Assembly: GCF_038592985.1 (NCBI RefSeq)
Contig: NZ_CP151951.1
Span: forward strand, 5,434,501 to 5,498,500
Origin: Paenibacillus sp. FSL R10-2782
GTDB taxonomy: Bacteria > Bacillota > Bacilli > Paenibacillales > Paenibacillaceae
DNA: 64,000 nt
Direction of reading: 5' to 3'
How positions within the stretch are numbered: the first letter of the stretch is position 1; each line of letters starts with the position of its first letter. Both the position numbers and the translations under genes were made by a program. Under the pieces are notes generated by a model that saw nothing but the letters and a program-made list of their open reading frames with translations, made no database searches and was not told where the DNA came from. Below, piece by piece: positions 1-8,132 of this stretch.

Positions 1-55
1 GCGACTTATTGCTCTTTATGTTCACACGGGAGTTGCTTCATTACTTGAAAAACAC
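1..55. repeat. Diverged repeat copy 1 (GIY-YIG gene 3' end and half hairpin)
   Basis: This stretch matches positions 7223-7277 at roughly 46 of 55 bases. It carries the right arm of a terminator-type hairpin (ACTTATTGCT) and the last codons of the GIY-YIG gene on the minus strand. The left arm of the hairpin would lie before the window starts. The second copy has only the tail of the gene, so this looks like the intact source and the other a remnant. Confidence 0.7.
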
Positions 56-397
56 TTTTTCGACGTTATATTTAGCCTTCTGTGCATTGATGATGTAGGT
101 TTCATAGATTTCTCGCTCTACCGCATCTTCGACAATACAAACCTCAATAATCGCCACTTCGTTGCGATTCGCCTTGATCGGCGATACAGTGTCTTCAAAA
201 TGCTTTTTGATTCTTTGTCTCAGCTTTCTTGCTTTACCAACGAACAACAATTCCTCCTGTGCGTTGTAGAACATAAAAATACCGCTCTTATCCCTGGGAA
301 TCAGGTGGAAATCTGTAAATCCGTAAATATGGCTCAGTTCAGGGTTAACCTGTTTGGTAATCGTGATGTCCGGGGTTGGAATCGTTATGTTTATCAC
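41..397 (-). CDS. GIY-YIG superfamily small protein
   Basis: A 118-residue protein with one GIY-YIG fold, as in the N-terminal domain of UvrC. The first motif is degenerate (G-I-F-M-F-Y near residues 39-44), followed by F-V-G-K about ten residues later and a basic helix (residues 56-66) where the catalytic arginine of the family lies. A conserved-looking glutamate follows in the E-R-E-I-Y-E segment near residue 95. Stand-alone proteins of this size are known as putative nucleases of unknown role. The start is a GTG after GAGGAAGTGA. Whether it still cuts DNA is uncertain, because the usual GIY and YIG tyrosines are partly replaced. Its last codons are duplicated near 7265. Confidence 0.75.
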   Translation of the reverse strand: MINITIPTPDITITKQVNPELSHIYGFTDFHLIPRDKSGIFMFYNAQEELLFVGKARKLRQRIKKHFEDTVSPIKANRNEVAIIEVCIVEDAVEREIYETYIINAQKAKYNVEKVFFK

Positions 398-467
398 TAT
401 GTCACTTCCTCATTCTATATAGGTGTAAATACTATCACAAATCCCGACGTAACACCATTCAAGATAG

Positions 468-1139
468 TCAGATAGTGTCCCCGGGGACAGGCTTCATCGT
501 TTTACCCGCCATTCTTTCCAGTACCCAGACAAGAACCCCCACTGCAAGGCTGGCAATGACCGCCAAGATCGCGGATCCTCCAGCATGTAGCAGCAACACG
601 GGAATCCAAACCAATCCGAGCAAACGATGCACAGTCCGCATCCACTTGTTACGCACTTTGTTAATAAAAAAGCCATACCCGGCGATCGCCAGCAGAATGG
701 CAAAGCCCGCAAGCCCGGTGTAGGTTTGGTTATCTTGAAGCTTGGTAATCAAAAAATACACACCGTGAACAGCAATCAGGATCAAGGTCGCCCAACCCAG
801 TAGCTTATGCAGGGAATGTAACAACTTCCCGGCTTTTCTGACCAATATCGATGGCGATCTTAGCTTCTTCTTAAACCAGAACCAAGAGAAAGCGGCCGCG
901 CCAAGGAATACGGAGATCGTACCCAACGTCTTGAATATTTCCCCGTTGCCCCCGCTTCCTTCTCCACCGGGACGTCCTCCTACATTCCCTGTAGGCAGGT
1001 TACTTACGCCGCCTTCTGGCGGTCGCGGGCCAGGCCCGCCGCCGGAAACCGAAGACATGTAGTAATAGTAGATTACGAACACAGTTGCTACCGTAACTGC
1101 AATTATTGCTGGAATCCAAACGGTCTTTTTCTTTTTCAT
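468..1139 (-). CDS. Haem-type membrane protein, ferric reductase/cytochrome b561-like
   Basis: A 223-residue membrane protein. An N-terminal membrane anchor (residues 8-28) is followed by a Gly/Pro-rich linker (about 32-66), then four hydrophobic segments. Histidines sit at the membrane edges: H-S-L-H-K-L-L-G-W before the second segment, A-V-H-G-V inside it, V-H-R-L-L-G and L-L-L-H-A-G-G later. Paired histidines on neighbouring helices are the usual way b-type haem is held in ferric-reductase-like and b561-like proteins, so electron transfer across the membrane is inferred. A good GGGAGG site precedes the ATG. No partner reductase lies next to it; the electron donor is unknown. Confidence 0.6.
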   Translation of the reverse strand: MKKKKTVWIPAIIAVTVATVFVIYYYYMSSVSGGGPGPRPPEGGVSNLPTGNVGGRPGGEGSGGNGEIFKTLGTISVFLGAAAFSWFWFKKKLRSPSILVRKAGKLLHSLHKLLGWATLILIAVHGVYFLITKLQDNQTYTGLAGFAILLAIAGYGFFINKVRNKWMRTVHRLLGLVWIPVLLLHAGGSAILAVIASLAVGVLVWVLERMAGKTMKPVPGDTI

Positions 1140-1332
1140 TCGTTATGTGTCCTCCCTAGGAAAATTGCCTTGAGTGTACCTGGTCAAGCTGAAAACAAGA
1201 TTAAAGCAAGCTGAAAGTTAGTGGCTCTGCAATTTTATTGAAGTAAAGACTTGAAATAAAACCCATTTTAACCGATATATTAAGGGTAATTATGTAATTG
1301 TTTCAACAATCTTGTTAAGAGGAGTGTTTACA

Positions 1333-2535
1333 ATGTCTAGTCTTTTTAATCGCAAGGGCAGGATCAGCTTGTTGCTGGTAGCTGTCGTTGCACTCGTTAT
1401 TCAAGGCTCTATAGGAGGAAGCCCGCATGTGGCCCAGGCGGCCGACAACGTGATTAATGCCCAGGATTTTGGCGTTAAACCCAACTCGAATTCCTCACAA
1501 TCCAAGGAAATCCAAAATGCGTTGAGGTATTTTTATGATCGCGGTACAGAAGGAACTGTGTACTTCCCGGCAGGTACATATCTGGTTGACGATTCGATCC
1601 GTTTATATGCCGGGGTGAGTCTGAACGGTGACGGAATGGGCAAAACAATTTTCAAAAAAACAGGGACCAAAAGCCAATACGTTATTGCGAATCCTATCCT
1701 GCGGAACAATTCTGAGCGATTAAATGTGAAATTATCTAATCTTACGATTGACGCAGACCGTACGAATCGTGAAGCCCGTGGTGAAAGTCAGGTAGGCGGT
1801 ATGATTATAGATGTAGCCGTCTCGCACCTTACGCTGGATCGTGTGGAGATTCGTGACACAACCATTGGAGCGCTACTTCGGAGAACTAGAGATTCCGAGA
1901 TTACCAACAGCCGCTTTGACCGGAATAATGGTCATGCGATTGCCACCGGACATGAAAGCTTCCCGGCAGGCGAGTTCCGTAACGTCAAAATCACGAATAA
2001 CCAAATTACCAATTCGGGTGGAGGGAGTGGAATCAACCTTTCACGCGCAACCTACACGACAGTCACCGGAAACCAAATTATTAACAAAACCCATCAATCT
2101 GACGGCTACGCAGGCATTCGCATCCCTAATAATGGTGCCAACAATACCGTCAACAATAATGTAATTGAAAATTATCCTCGGGGAATCTTTGTACTTACTG
2201 GAGCGACAGGTAACAACGTAAACGGGAATACGGTAAAAAATGCATCCCTGCAAGGTCTGCTGGTCCAATCGGATGGCAATACATTTACAGACAATAAGTT
2301 CTTTCAGACCAACTCTTCACTCAACCCGGAAGCAATCATTCGCCTTTCCAGTGCAAACAACAATAAGGTGAACGGTAACGAGATGACTACGCACTCTGGC
2401 TTCTCCAACATAGGAATACGTGTCACTGATTCCAGCTCCAATGAAATTAAAGATAACATCACAGATACTTCAGGCAAATCAGTCAGTATTGAGGGTGGGA
2501 GCAATAATGTGAATAAGGGCAACCGCAATCGGTAG
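1333..2535 (+). CDS. Secreted right-handed beta-helix protein (pectate lyase superfamily)
   Basis: A 400-residue exported protein. A signal peptide with a long hydrophobic core ends at about V-A-Q-A-A (near residue 36). The mature part starts with the N-A-Q-D-F-G-V-K-P-N signature of Pectate_lyase_3/GH28-type beta-helices and continues with about ten parallel beta-helix coils rich in N-N-x-V/I-x-x-N ladders. The fold is clear; the substrate is not. Polysaccharide lyase, hydrolase or C5-epimerase activities all occur in this superfamily. The ATG at 1333 was chosen because GAGGAG sits just before it; an upstream in-frame TTG would place that site inside the gene. A TTGAAA-17-GATATA promoter-like pair lies just upstream. 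Confidence 0.75.
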   Translation: MSSLFNRKGRISLLLVAVVALVIQGSIGGSPHVAQAADNVINAQDFGVKPNSNSSQSKEIQNALRYFYDRGTEGTVYFPAGTYLVDDSIRLYAGVSLNGDGMGKTIFKKTGTKSQYVIANPILRNNSERLNVKLSNLTIDADRTNREARGESQVGGMIIDVAVSHLTLDRVEIRDTTIGALLRRTRDSEITNSRFDRNNGHAIATGHESFPAGEFRNVKITNNQITNSGGGSGINLSRATYTTVTGNQIINKTHQSDGYAGIRIPNNGANNTVNNNVIENYPRGIFVLTGATGNNVNGNTVKNASLQGLLVQSDGNTFTDNKFFQTNSSLNPEAIIRLSSANNNKVNGNEMTTHSGFSNIGIRVTDSSSNEIKDNITDTSGKSVSIEGGSNNVNKGNRNR

Positions 2536-2646
2536 CAGAATTATGTACTATGCTAGTTCCTCTGTTTCCGTTACAATATGTCAGTGTGATTCTGGCATCG
2601 GCAGATTGACACGTACTTGAACATTATTGGAGGCTTCTATTTTTTC

Positions 2647-3270
2647 ATGCAAAACGAATCTCATTCTAACGTAAAAATCGTAACAGCCGATCCGAGCGCG
2701 ATCGGTCTGTTTGGCTTGGCTATTGTAACGCTTGTCGCTTCATCCCAAAAGCTCGGTCTCACTGAGGGCTTGAGCTTCATCATCCCTTGGGCTATCTTCC
2801 TTGGTGCCTTTGCACAGCTATTTGCCTGCATTCAGGATGCAAAGCATAACAACACCTTTGGCATGACGGCTTTTGGCGCTTACGCCTTCTTCTGGTTAGC
2901 CGTAGCTAGTAGCTGGATGATCAAAATGGGCGTATTCGGCCCTGAGCTGGCGTCTGCTGTAGACGGTAAGCAACTCGGCTTTGCCTTTGCCGGCTACCTC
3001 ATCTTCACGCTATTCATGACCATTGGAGCGATGGAAACACATAAGGTCCTATTCTTTATCTTTGTCCTGATTGATTTTCTGTTCCTCGGTCTTAGCTTCG
3101 ATGCATTCGGCGTTGCTCCAGAGGTGTTCCATACCCTCGCAGCTTATGCTGAAATGGGTATTGGTCTACTCTCGCTGTACGGTACAGGAGCCGCTGTTCT
3201 GAATGCACATTTTGGCCGTACGTTCCTGCCTGTAGGACGTCCCTTCGGTATTTTCAAACCACGACCTTAG
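2647..3270 (+). CDS. Acetate/succinate uptake transporter, AceTr (GPR1/FUN34/YaaH) family
   Basis: A 207-residue protein with six hydrophobic segments. The motif A-D-P-S-A-I-G-L-F-G-L-A near the start is a variant of the N-P-A-P-L-G-L diagnostic motif of the GPR1/FUN34/YaaH (SatP) family, which takes up acetate and related short acids with protons. GGAGG at 2629-2633 lies 13 nt before this ATG; the in-frame TTG at 2617 would contain that site, so it is unlikely. Upstream, TGTAACGGAAACA (reverse strand, 2562-2574) resembles a CcpA cre site missing one base. Single gene, ended by the hairpin at 3290. Confidence 0.8.
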   Translation: MQNESHSNVKIVTADPSAIGLFGLAIVTLVASSQKLGLTEGLSFIIPWAIFLGAFAQLFACIQDAKHNNTFGMTAFGAYAFFWLAVASSWMIKMGVFGPELASAVDGKQLGFAFAGYLIFTLFMTIGAMETHKVLFFIFVLIDFLFLGLSFDAFGVAPEVFHTLAAYAEMGIGLLSLYGTGAAVLNAHFGRTFLPVGRPFGIFKPRP

Positions 3271-3289
3271 CTGTATATGTAAGCCCCGC

Positions 3290-3331
3290 AAAGCCGCCTT
3301 TCGCGCCGATCCGCGTTAAGGACGGCTTTTT
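3290..3331. terminator. Bidirectional terminator between transporter and aldo/keto reductase
   Basis: AAGCCGCC and GGACGGCTT arms flank a loop of about 20 nt, with T5 after the right arm. It lies between two convergent genes and can serve both. Confidence 0.65.
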
Positions 3332-3348
3332 GGGTTATAAAGCTGGAA

Positions 3349-4335
3349 TTATTCGGCTTGCCAATTCGGCATCCGCTCTGCCGCATAACGAAGGCCAGCT
3401 GCCATTCCTTTGGGAATGATCGCATTAATATTTTCCATTTCCTCCGTAGATAAAGCGATATCGACTGCCCCCGCATTTTCCTCTAAATAAGTAACCCGCT
3501 TGGTGCCTGGAATCGGTACAATTCCCTCTTGCGCAAGCAGCCATGCCAAGGCCAGTTGAGAAGGCTTGACCCCTTTTTGAGCAGCGAGGTCCTTAATATG
3601 CTGTACGAGATCGAGATTTTTCTGGAAATTCTCAGGCTGAAAGCGTGGCACGGTGCGACGGAAATCATCTTCTGCAAAATCATCAAACCTCTGAATTTGC
3701 CCGCTCAAAAAGCCGCGTCCCAGCGGACTGTACGCTACAAACTCAATTCCCAGCTCCTTGCAAGCGGGTATAACCTCATCTTCCGCCTCCCGGCTCCATA
3801 AGGAGTATTCCGTTTGCAGAGCCGTGATCGGGTGCACCTTGTGGGCACGCCGAATGAGTGCGGGAGAAGCTTCGGACAACCCCAAATAGCGGACTTTTCC
3901 CGCCTGAACGAGGTCACTCATCGCTCCAACCGTCTCCTCGATAGGTACATTCGGATCGACACGGTGCTGGTAGTACAAGTCGATCACATCTACGCCCAGT
4001 CTTTGCAGGCTGCGGTCACATGCCTGTTTTACATATTCAGGACGGCCGTTGACACCCAAGAATGCCCCATCCTCTCCGCGCATAATGGAGAATTTGGTAG
4101 CCAATATCACCTCATCCCGGTGGCTTCGCAGAACTTCACTGATCAGTTTTTCATTTTCTCCCACACCATAGACATCCGCTGTATCCCAGAAATTGATCCC
4201 CAGCTCCAACGCACGATGAAGCGTTTTGATCGACTCCTGATCATTCAACTCGCCATAATATTCGGACATTCCCATGCAGCCCAGACCCAGTGCAGATACT
4301 TGAAGGTCACTTTTACCCAGTTGTTTCTTTTTCAA
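3349..4335 (-). CDS. Aldo/keto reductase (AKR13-like)
   Basis: A 328-residue NAD(P)H-dependent oxidoreductase with the usual AKR TIM barrel. Visible family marks: G-L-G-C-M-G-M near residue 20, the catalytic D-T-A-D-V-Y-G with Asp and Tyr, Lys in A-T-K-F, His in Y-Y-Q-H-R, and the cofactor motif I-P-G-T-K-R near the C-terminus. It should reduce aldehydes or ketones in the cytoplasm; the physiological substrate cannot be read. The start is TTG after AGGAGTTGATGG. It is transcribed from a MerR-type promoter (4404-4434), which suggests induction by a reactive carbonyl or similar signal. Confidence 0.88.
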   Translation of the reverse strand: MKKKQLGKSDLQVSALGLGCMGMSEYYGELNDQESIKTLHRALELGINFWDTADVYGVGENEKLISEVLRSHRDEVILATKFSIMRGEDGAFLGVNGRPEYVKQACDRSLQRLGVDVIDLYYQHRVDPNVPIEETVGAMSDLVQAGKVRYLGLSEASPALIRRAHKVHPITALQTEYSLWSREAEDEVIPACKELGIEFVAYSPLGRGFLSGQIQRFDDFAEDDFRRTVPRFQPENFQKNLDLVQHIKDLAAQKGVKPSQLALAWLLAQEGIVPIPGTKRVTYLEENAGAVDIALSTEEMENINAIIPKGMAAGLRYAAERMPNWQAE

Positions 4336-4403
4336 TTCCCATCAACTCCTATATTGAAAGAATAGTCATCGGCCTTTCTAATCGTCATCACGTTACATCC
4401 AGT

Positions 4404-4434
4404 ATGTTACTACTTAAAGTTAACTTTAAGTCAA
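4404..4434 (-). promoter_or_regulatory. MerR-type promoter with perfect 20-bp dyad
   Basis: Read on the minus strand, TTGACT (-35, 4429-4434) and TAACAT (-10, 4404-4409) are separated by 19 bp rather than 17. ACTTAAAGTTAACTTTAAGT (4412-4431) is a perfect palindrome overlapping the -35 and filling the spacer. The long spacer with a central dyad is the known architecture of promoters activated by MerR-family regulators such as AdhR. It drives the aldo/keto reductase. No MerR gene is adjacent. Confidence 0.8.
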
Positions 4435-4583
4435 GCATTGTCTCAGTACACGCTATTTCAAATATTTTTAGGAAAATGTGATTTCCGGGTTGTAAGAGAC
4501 GGCCGTAAATTTCCTATATATATGAGAAACGAATTATCGCGCGAGATTCGGTTTCAAAATACTTCACCCGGAGGTTGCCCATA

Positions 4584-5291
4584 ATGCCAACAAACTACTC
4601 TTATACCAAAACGTCCGATGGTTTTCATGTAATCATCACGCCAGCTTCGAATATTCAAAATAAAAATATTAGAAGCCGGATCACACAGCAAACCGACTAT
4701 GGGATTAATGGAGGCTTCTTTAACCCCATCAGCACAACAAAGCCGCCGACGGATTGCCTATCGATTGCGGTCACACCCAATAATACCCATGACAGCAAGG
4801 CGAATGCCAAAGGGAATAGCCGGGGTACAGCATTTGTATACACGGAGAGCAACAAAACAAAAATGGGGATTACCCGTGCTTCAAGTGTAACGGATCTCAA
4901 GAAACAAATGGGGACTTCGATTACGTATAAGTCTATTATTAGCGGGGGCAGCCTGTCGCTGAAGATGGAGGAAAAAGAATGGCTTGAGGCTTTAAAAGAT
5001 ATTGAAAAATTCGATTTGAATGGAACCTTGCGATACACCGACTCTACCGGGCGAACTGGCCTGGGCTTCAAAGTCGTAAATAATATTTGGCAGGTCTACC
5101 TGGTTGTCCATGAAAATGCGACTCTGAAACAGCTTCGCAATTATTTTATCAAACAGGATTGCTTTGAAGCCATTCTTCTTGATGGTGGAGGCTCGTCCGG
5201 TATTCAAGTTAAAAACTCTGCAGGCACTATGGTGAAGTATGAGCAAACACGTTATATCTACAACATGGTGAAGCTCATTAATATCACCTAG
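4584..5291 (+). CDS. Phosphodiester glycosidase (NAGPA/DUF2233-like)
   Basis: A 235-residue protein with the NAGPA fold marks Y-G-I-N-G-G-F-F-N-P (about residues 38-47) and L-L-D-G-G-G-S-S (about 203-210). Family members hydrolyse sugar-phosphodiester bonds; in bacteria many act on cell-surface polymers. No signal peptide or membrane segment is visible, which is unusual for this family and leaves the site of action open. The ATG was chosen because GGAGG (4570-4574) ends 9 nt upstream; an in-frame TTG inside that spacing was rejected. Followed directly by a strong hairpin. Confidence 0.75.
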   Translation: MPTNYSYTKTSDGFHVIITPASNIQNKNIRSRITQQTDYGINGGFFNPISTTKPPTDCLSIAVTPNNTHDSKANAKGNSRGTAFVYTESNKTKMGITRASSVTDLKKQMGTSITYKSIISGGSLSLKMEEKEWLEALKDIEKFDLNGTLRYTDSTGRTGLGFKVVNNIWQVYLVVHENATLKQLRNYFIKQDCFEAILLDGGGSSGIQVKNSAGTMVKYEQTRYIYNMVKLINIT

Positions 5292-5318
5292 CCTTACGAT
5301 GTGTTTCCATAGGAGCAA

Positions 5319-5338
5319 GGAGGCCTTACCGGCCTCCT
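5319..5338. terminator. Hairpin between convergent genes
   Basis: GGAGGCC (5319-5325) pairs with GGCCTCC (5331-5337) across a 5-nt loop. It abuts the stop codon of the lipoprotein gene. The T-tract is short on both strands. Confidence 0.55.
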
Positions 5339-5830
5339 CTACAATTCATCCAGCACGACGATTTCCAATGCCAGGAAAACAGGTGTTACAGGGTACACAT
5401 AAGAGACTTCAATGGGTTCCCCCACCTGTAATTCTGCTGGATTGATTAATTGCCTGCGCTGATCATCCATTCGCTTATAAATATGTGTATCGGGAATAGA
5501 TATATACACCGATTGGATAGGCTTTTCGGTTGAATCATCACTTTTGGGCAGTCCTTTAGCAAATTGAACAGGCTGTTCAAATCGGATCAAATAGTCCATG
5601 GTGGGGGCAGCTAATGGTTGTTCTACTTCTTTTTCAATCTTTTCAATACTTTTGATTTTGGCACGCCCCGTGTATACTGTTGTGCTTTCCAGACGATCTA
5701 AATCAAAAATAGATTGAGCTACCGCTTCGTTAGATTCGTTAACCAGCCTAGCCGATTCTGTTTTAGAACATGCCGGCAATAATGCTGCTGCAAGCAAGAT
5801 AAGGGCAAGGGCAGAAACTCTATTTTTCAT
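5339..5830 (-). CDS. Small lipoprotein of unknown function
   Basis: A 163-residue exported protein. The first 21 residues form a signal peptide ending in L-L-P-A-C, a lipobox, so Cys21 is the expected lipidation site and the protein should be tethered to the outer face of the membrane. The rest is soluble, alternating charged and beta-type segments, with no domain recognised. GGGAGGATC precedes the ATG with good spacing. Nothing nearby gives a functional hint. Confidence 0.7.
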   Translation of the reverse strand: MKNRVSALALILLAAALLPACSKTESARLVNESNEAVAQSIFDLDRLESTTVYTGRAKIKSIEKIEKEVEQPLAAPTMDYLIRFEQPVQFAKGLPKSDDSTEKPIQSVYISIPDTHIYKRMDDQRRQLINPAELQVGEPIEVSYVYPVTPVFLALEIVVLDEL

Positions 5831-5942
5831 AAGTGATCCTCCCTAATCTGGTTTATAAAATACGATTCACTATTAAGACGCAGGCAGGAATAATTTGGTT
5901 GCTTTAATTATCTATTATATTTCGAAAGGTGTGTTTAGTAAT

Positions 5943-7127
5943 ATGTTAAAAAAATTAGGTTTGGCAGCTCTCGCCGCATCCACACTTCTGATGGGAAGTT
6001 CCATTACAGCAAGCGCTGATTCTACTGTAAATTACGATCATTTGCTCTCGGCAGGGTCAACTAATGCTTTCCTGGCCATGGAAGATGGATCTTCATTTTA
6101 TGCAACTGGAAGTAACAGTAATGGCAAACTCGGTGTAGGCGCTGGCGGAGGAAATAATAAAACAAGTCCGATGCAAGCGGATGTATCTGATATTGCTATG
6201 ATTGATGCTGGTGATTCGCATTCAACCTTGCTCAAAAAAGACGGAACCATCTGGTCCTGGGGCTTTGCAAGTTACGGCGAGCTAGGCACTGGGAATAAGA
6301 GGGATACGGCAAGAGATCCAGTTAAGAACAAATATATTAATGATGTTAAGGAAGTGAGAGCAGGAGGTCAATTCACACTGGCCTTAAAAAATGACGGAAC
6401 CGTGTGGGCCTACGGAGAAAACAACTTCGGGCAACTGGGCATTGGCACAAAAGGGGTTTCCGCCTTTTCCGTTAAGCCTGTCCAGGTACAAGGCTTGGAG
6501 GATATTGTAGCCATTGACGCTGGCGATAGCTTTGGTGCAGCTTTAGACAAAAATAATCAGCTATGGGTATGGGGAAAAGGTTCTGATGGCGCACTGGGAC
6601 AGGATGATAAAGAAAACCAGCTTACCCCTGTTCAATATCGAATTGATGATATCAAAACCTTTACTGCCGGGTCTGACCGCATTTATGTTTTAACGAATAG
6701 CGGAGAAGTATACGCTTCCGGTAGCAATACTTCCGGAAAGCTCGGGGATGGAACCTCGACTTTTAGAAGATCACCCGTATTGATCAATATTTCTAATGTA
6801 AGTAGACTGAAAGCAGGCAACACCCAGGCGTTTGCCCTTAAAAATGACGGCACTCTTTGGGCATGGGGAGTAAATACTTATGGGCAGGTAGGTGACGGGA
6901 CCGATGTATTTTCTATTAAAGTCCCTACCCAAGTTGTAGATGACATGAATACACCACTAACCGATGTAGTAGCATTCAGTGCAGCAGGCAACCATTCGCA
7001 CGCTTTGACAGCAGATGGAACGGTCTGGTCCTGGGGATTTAACAAAAACGGCGAGCTCGGAATCGGTAGTACCAAGGAACAATATTCTGCCACTAAAACG
7101 AATTTCCCGAATCCTTTTTCGGAATAA
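5943..7127 (+). CDS. Secreted RCC1-repeat beta-propeller protein
   Basis: A 394-residue protein with a signal peptide (cleavage near I-T-A-S-A-D, about residue 24) and about seven RCC1-type blades. The repeat unit is seen as L-K-x-D-G-T-x-W-x-W-G-x-N-x-x-G-Q-L-G-x-G, occurring near residues 92, 145, 198, 250, 300 and 365. Such propellers bind other proteins or surfaces; bacterial secreted ones have no settled role. AAAGG (5925-5929) precedes the ATG by 13 nt; an upstream in-frame GTG at 5895 would add an unlikely extension. It ends at a terminator at 7199. Confidence 0.8.
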   Translation: MLKKLGLAALAASTLLMGSSITASADSTVNYDHLLSAGSTNAFLAMEDGSSFYATGSNSNGKLGVGAGGGNNKTSPMQADVSDIAMIDAGDSHSTLLKKDGTIWSWGFASYGELGTGNKRDTARDPVKNKYINDVKEVRAGGQFTLALKNDGTVWAYGENNFGQLGIGTKGVSAFSVKPVQVQGLEDIVAIDAGDSFGAALDKNNQLWVWGKGSDGALGQDDKENQLTPVQYRIDDIKTFTAGSDRIYVLTNSGEVYASGSNTSGKLGDGTSTFRRSPVLINISNVSRLKAGNTQAFALKNDGTLWAWGVNTYGQVGDGTDVFSIKVPTQVVDDMNTPLTDVVAFSAAGNHSHALTADGTVWSWGFNKNGELGIGSTKEQYSATKTNFPNPFSE

Positions 7128-7198
7128 ATAACATTTTCATAATTAAGAAAGTGTTCAAGGAATACGCATAGGCCTCCCGTGCTTTCCGAACCAAAAAA

Positions 7199-7246
7199 AG
7201 CAATAAGGGCAGTTTAATCACTGCCACTTATTGCTCTTTATTTTTA
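7199..7246 (+). terminator. Rho-independent terminator after RCC1 gene
   Basis: AGCAATAAG-GGCAGT (from 7199) pairs with ACTGCC-ACTTATTGCT (to 7235) with one bulge and a 6-nt loop, followed by a T-rich run. The right arm is shared with the first bases of the window. Confidence 0.8.
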
Positions 7247-7277
7247 TACGGGGGTTACTCCATTACTTAAAAAACAT
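7223..7277. repeat. Diverged repeat copy 2, relic of GIY-YIG gene tail
   Basis: About 84 percent identical to 1-55. On the minus strand it still reads M-F-F-K-stop, the last codons of the GIY-YIG gene at 41-397, but the rest of that gene is absent. Confidence 0.7.
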
Positions 7278-7333
7278 CATTATGTATGAACAGAAGCGCA
7301 TCTGTAGCTTCTGGACGGTAAGGAAATTTTAAT

Positions 7334-7963
7334 TTATAGTGCTAAGGCTTCTTCCGTAATCTTTTTAATATCAATGGATGAAGGCGTTTCTTCCTTAACC
7401 ATATCCGGCAAAATATGTTCCAGAAAATAATCAACACATTTTAATTGAATGTTTTTGATTTTCACAAGCGCATTACGATACATGACTATAAATTCTTTTT
7501 CTGTATTTCCCCGTTGTAGCTCGGCAAATGCTTCGTACACCTGATCCATTTTGTCCGCAACTTCAAGGATCAAACCTTCTACTGAATCATCTTTGCCTTC
7601 TCGGAGCTGTTTGCGGAAAATAGCTTTGAATTCCTCGGGAATATTCTCTTCAATAAAATACTCAATCATACCTTCTTCGACCTGCTGGATTAATAACCGG
7701 AGTTCCTTGGAGGAATGCTTAACAGGCGTTTTAATGTCTCCAATAAAAATCTCCCCGTAATCGTGACTGCTTGTGATCTCGTAAAGCTTTTTCCAGTCAA
7801 TGCTTACGCCGTTTCGCTCTTCAATATCAGCCAGCGTTTTGGCATATTGTACAACCTTCCAGGAATGAGCAGATACGCTATGCTCCTCAAATTTAAATTT
7901 ACCGGGACAACGGATGATTCTTTCCAACTCGTTTAGTGATCGAAAATACGTATGAATCCCCAT
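7334..7963 (-). CDS. HD-domain phosphohydrolase, YfbR-like 5'-deoxynucleotidase
   Basis: A 209-residue cytoplasmic enzyme. The metal and substrate marks of the YfbR group are present: E-E-H-S-V-S-A-H-S-W near residues 25-35, S-S-H-D-Y-G-E-I-F-I-G-D near 66-77, followed by K-T-P-V-K, and E-V-A-D-K-M-D-Q near 136. YfbR removes phosphate from deoxynucleoside 5'-monophosphates. The ATG at 7963 was preferred over that at 7975 because AAGGATG lies at normal distance and homologues typically begin M-G-I-H-x-Y-F-R-S-L. Single gene. Confidence 0.8.
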   Translation of the reverse strand: MGIHTYFRSLNELERIIRCPGKFKFEEHSVSAHSWKVVQYAKTLADIEERNGVSIDWKKLYEITSSHDYGEIFIGDIKTPVKHSSKELRLLIQQVEEGMIEYFIEENIPEEFKAIFRKQLREGKDDSVEGLILEVADKMDQVYEAFAELQRGNTEKEFIVMYRNALVKIKNIQLKCVDYFLEHILPDMVKEETPSSIDIKKITEEALAL

Positions 7964-8049
7964 ACTTGCATCCATCCTTTAGTTTATATGATATTTGTGG
8001 GTATAGATCCTTACTATACGCCTCAACTATTAACAGTAGATTAGCGCAG

Positions 8050-8106
8050 TATAAAGTGGGGACTTACACATATAGCACGTAAACCAATTTTGCTATACAC
8101 TTTATA
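8050..8106. promoter_or_regulatory. Inverted repeat upstream of bceR
   Basis: TATAAAGTG (8050-8058) and CACTTTATA (8098-8106) are perfect inverted copies 39 nt apart, in the 157-nt leader before bceR. TATACA near 8094 could be a -10 box. No function can be assigned; it may be chance in AT-rich DNA. Confidence 0.3.
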
Positions 8107-8132
8107 TAAAAAAGTAAAAAGTGGTGAAAGCG

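Noticed and set aside
2562..2574. cre site before the acetate-type transporter
   Set aside because: TGTAACGGAAACA lacks one base of the CcpA consensus spacing; mentioned with the gene but too weak to list as a site.
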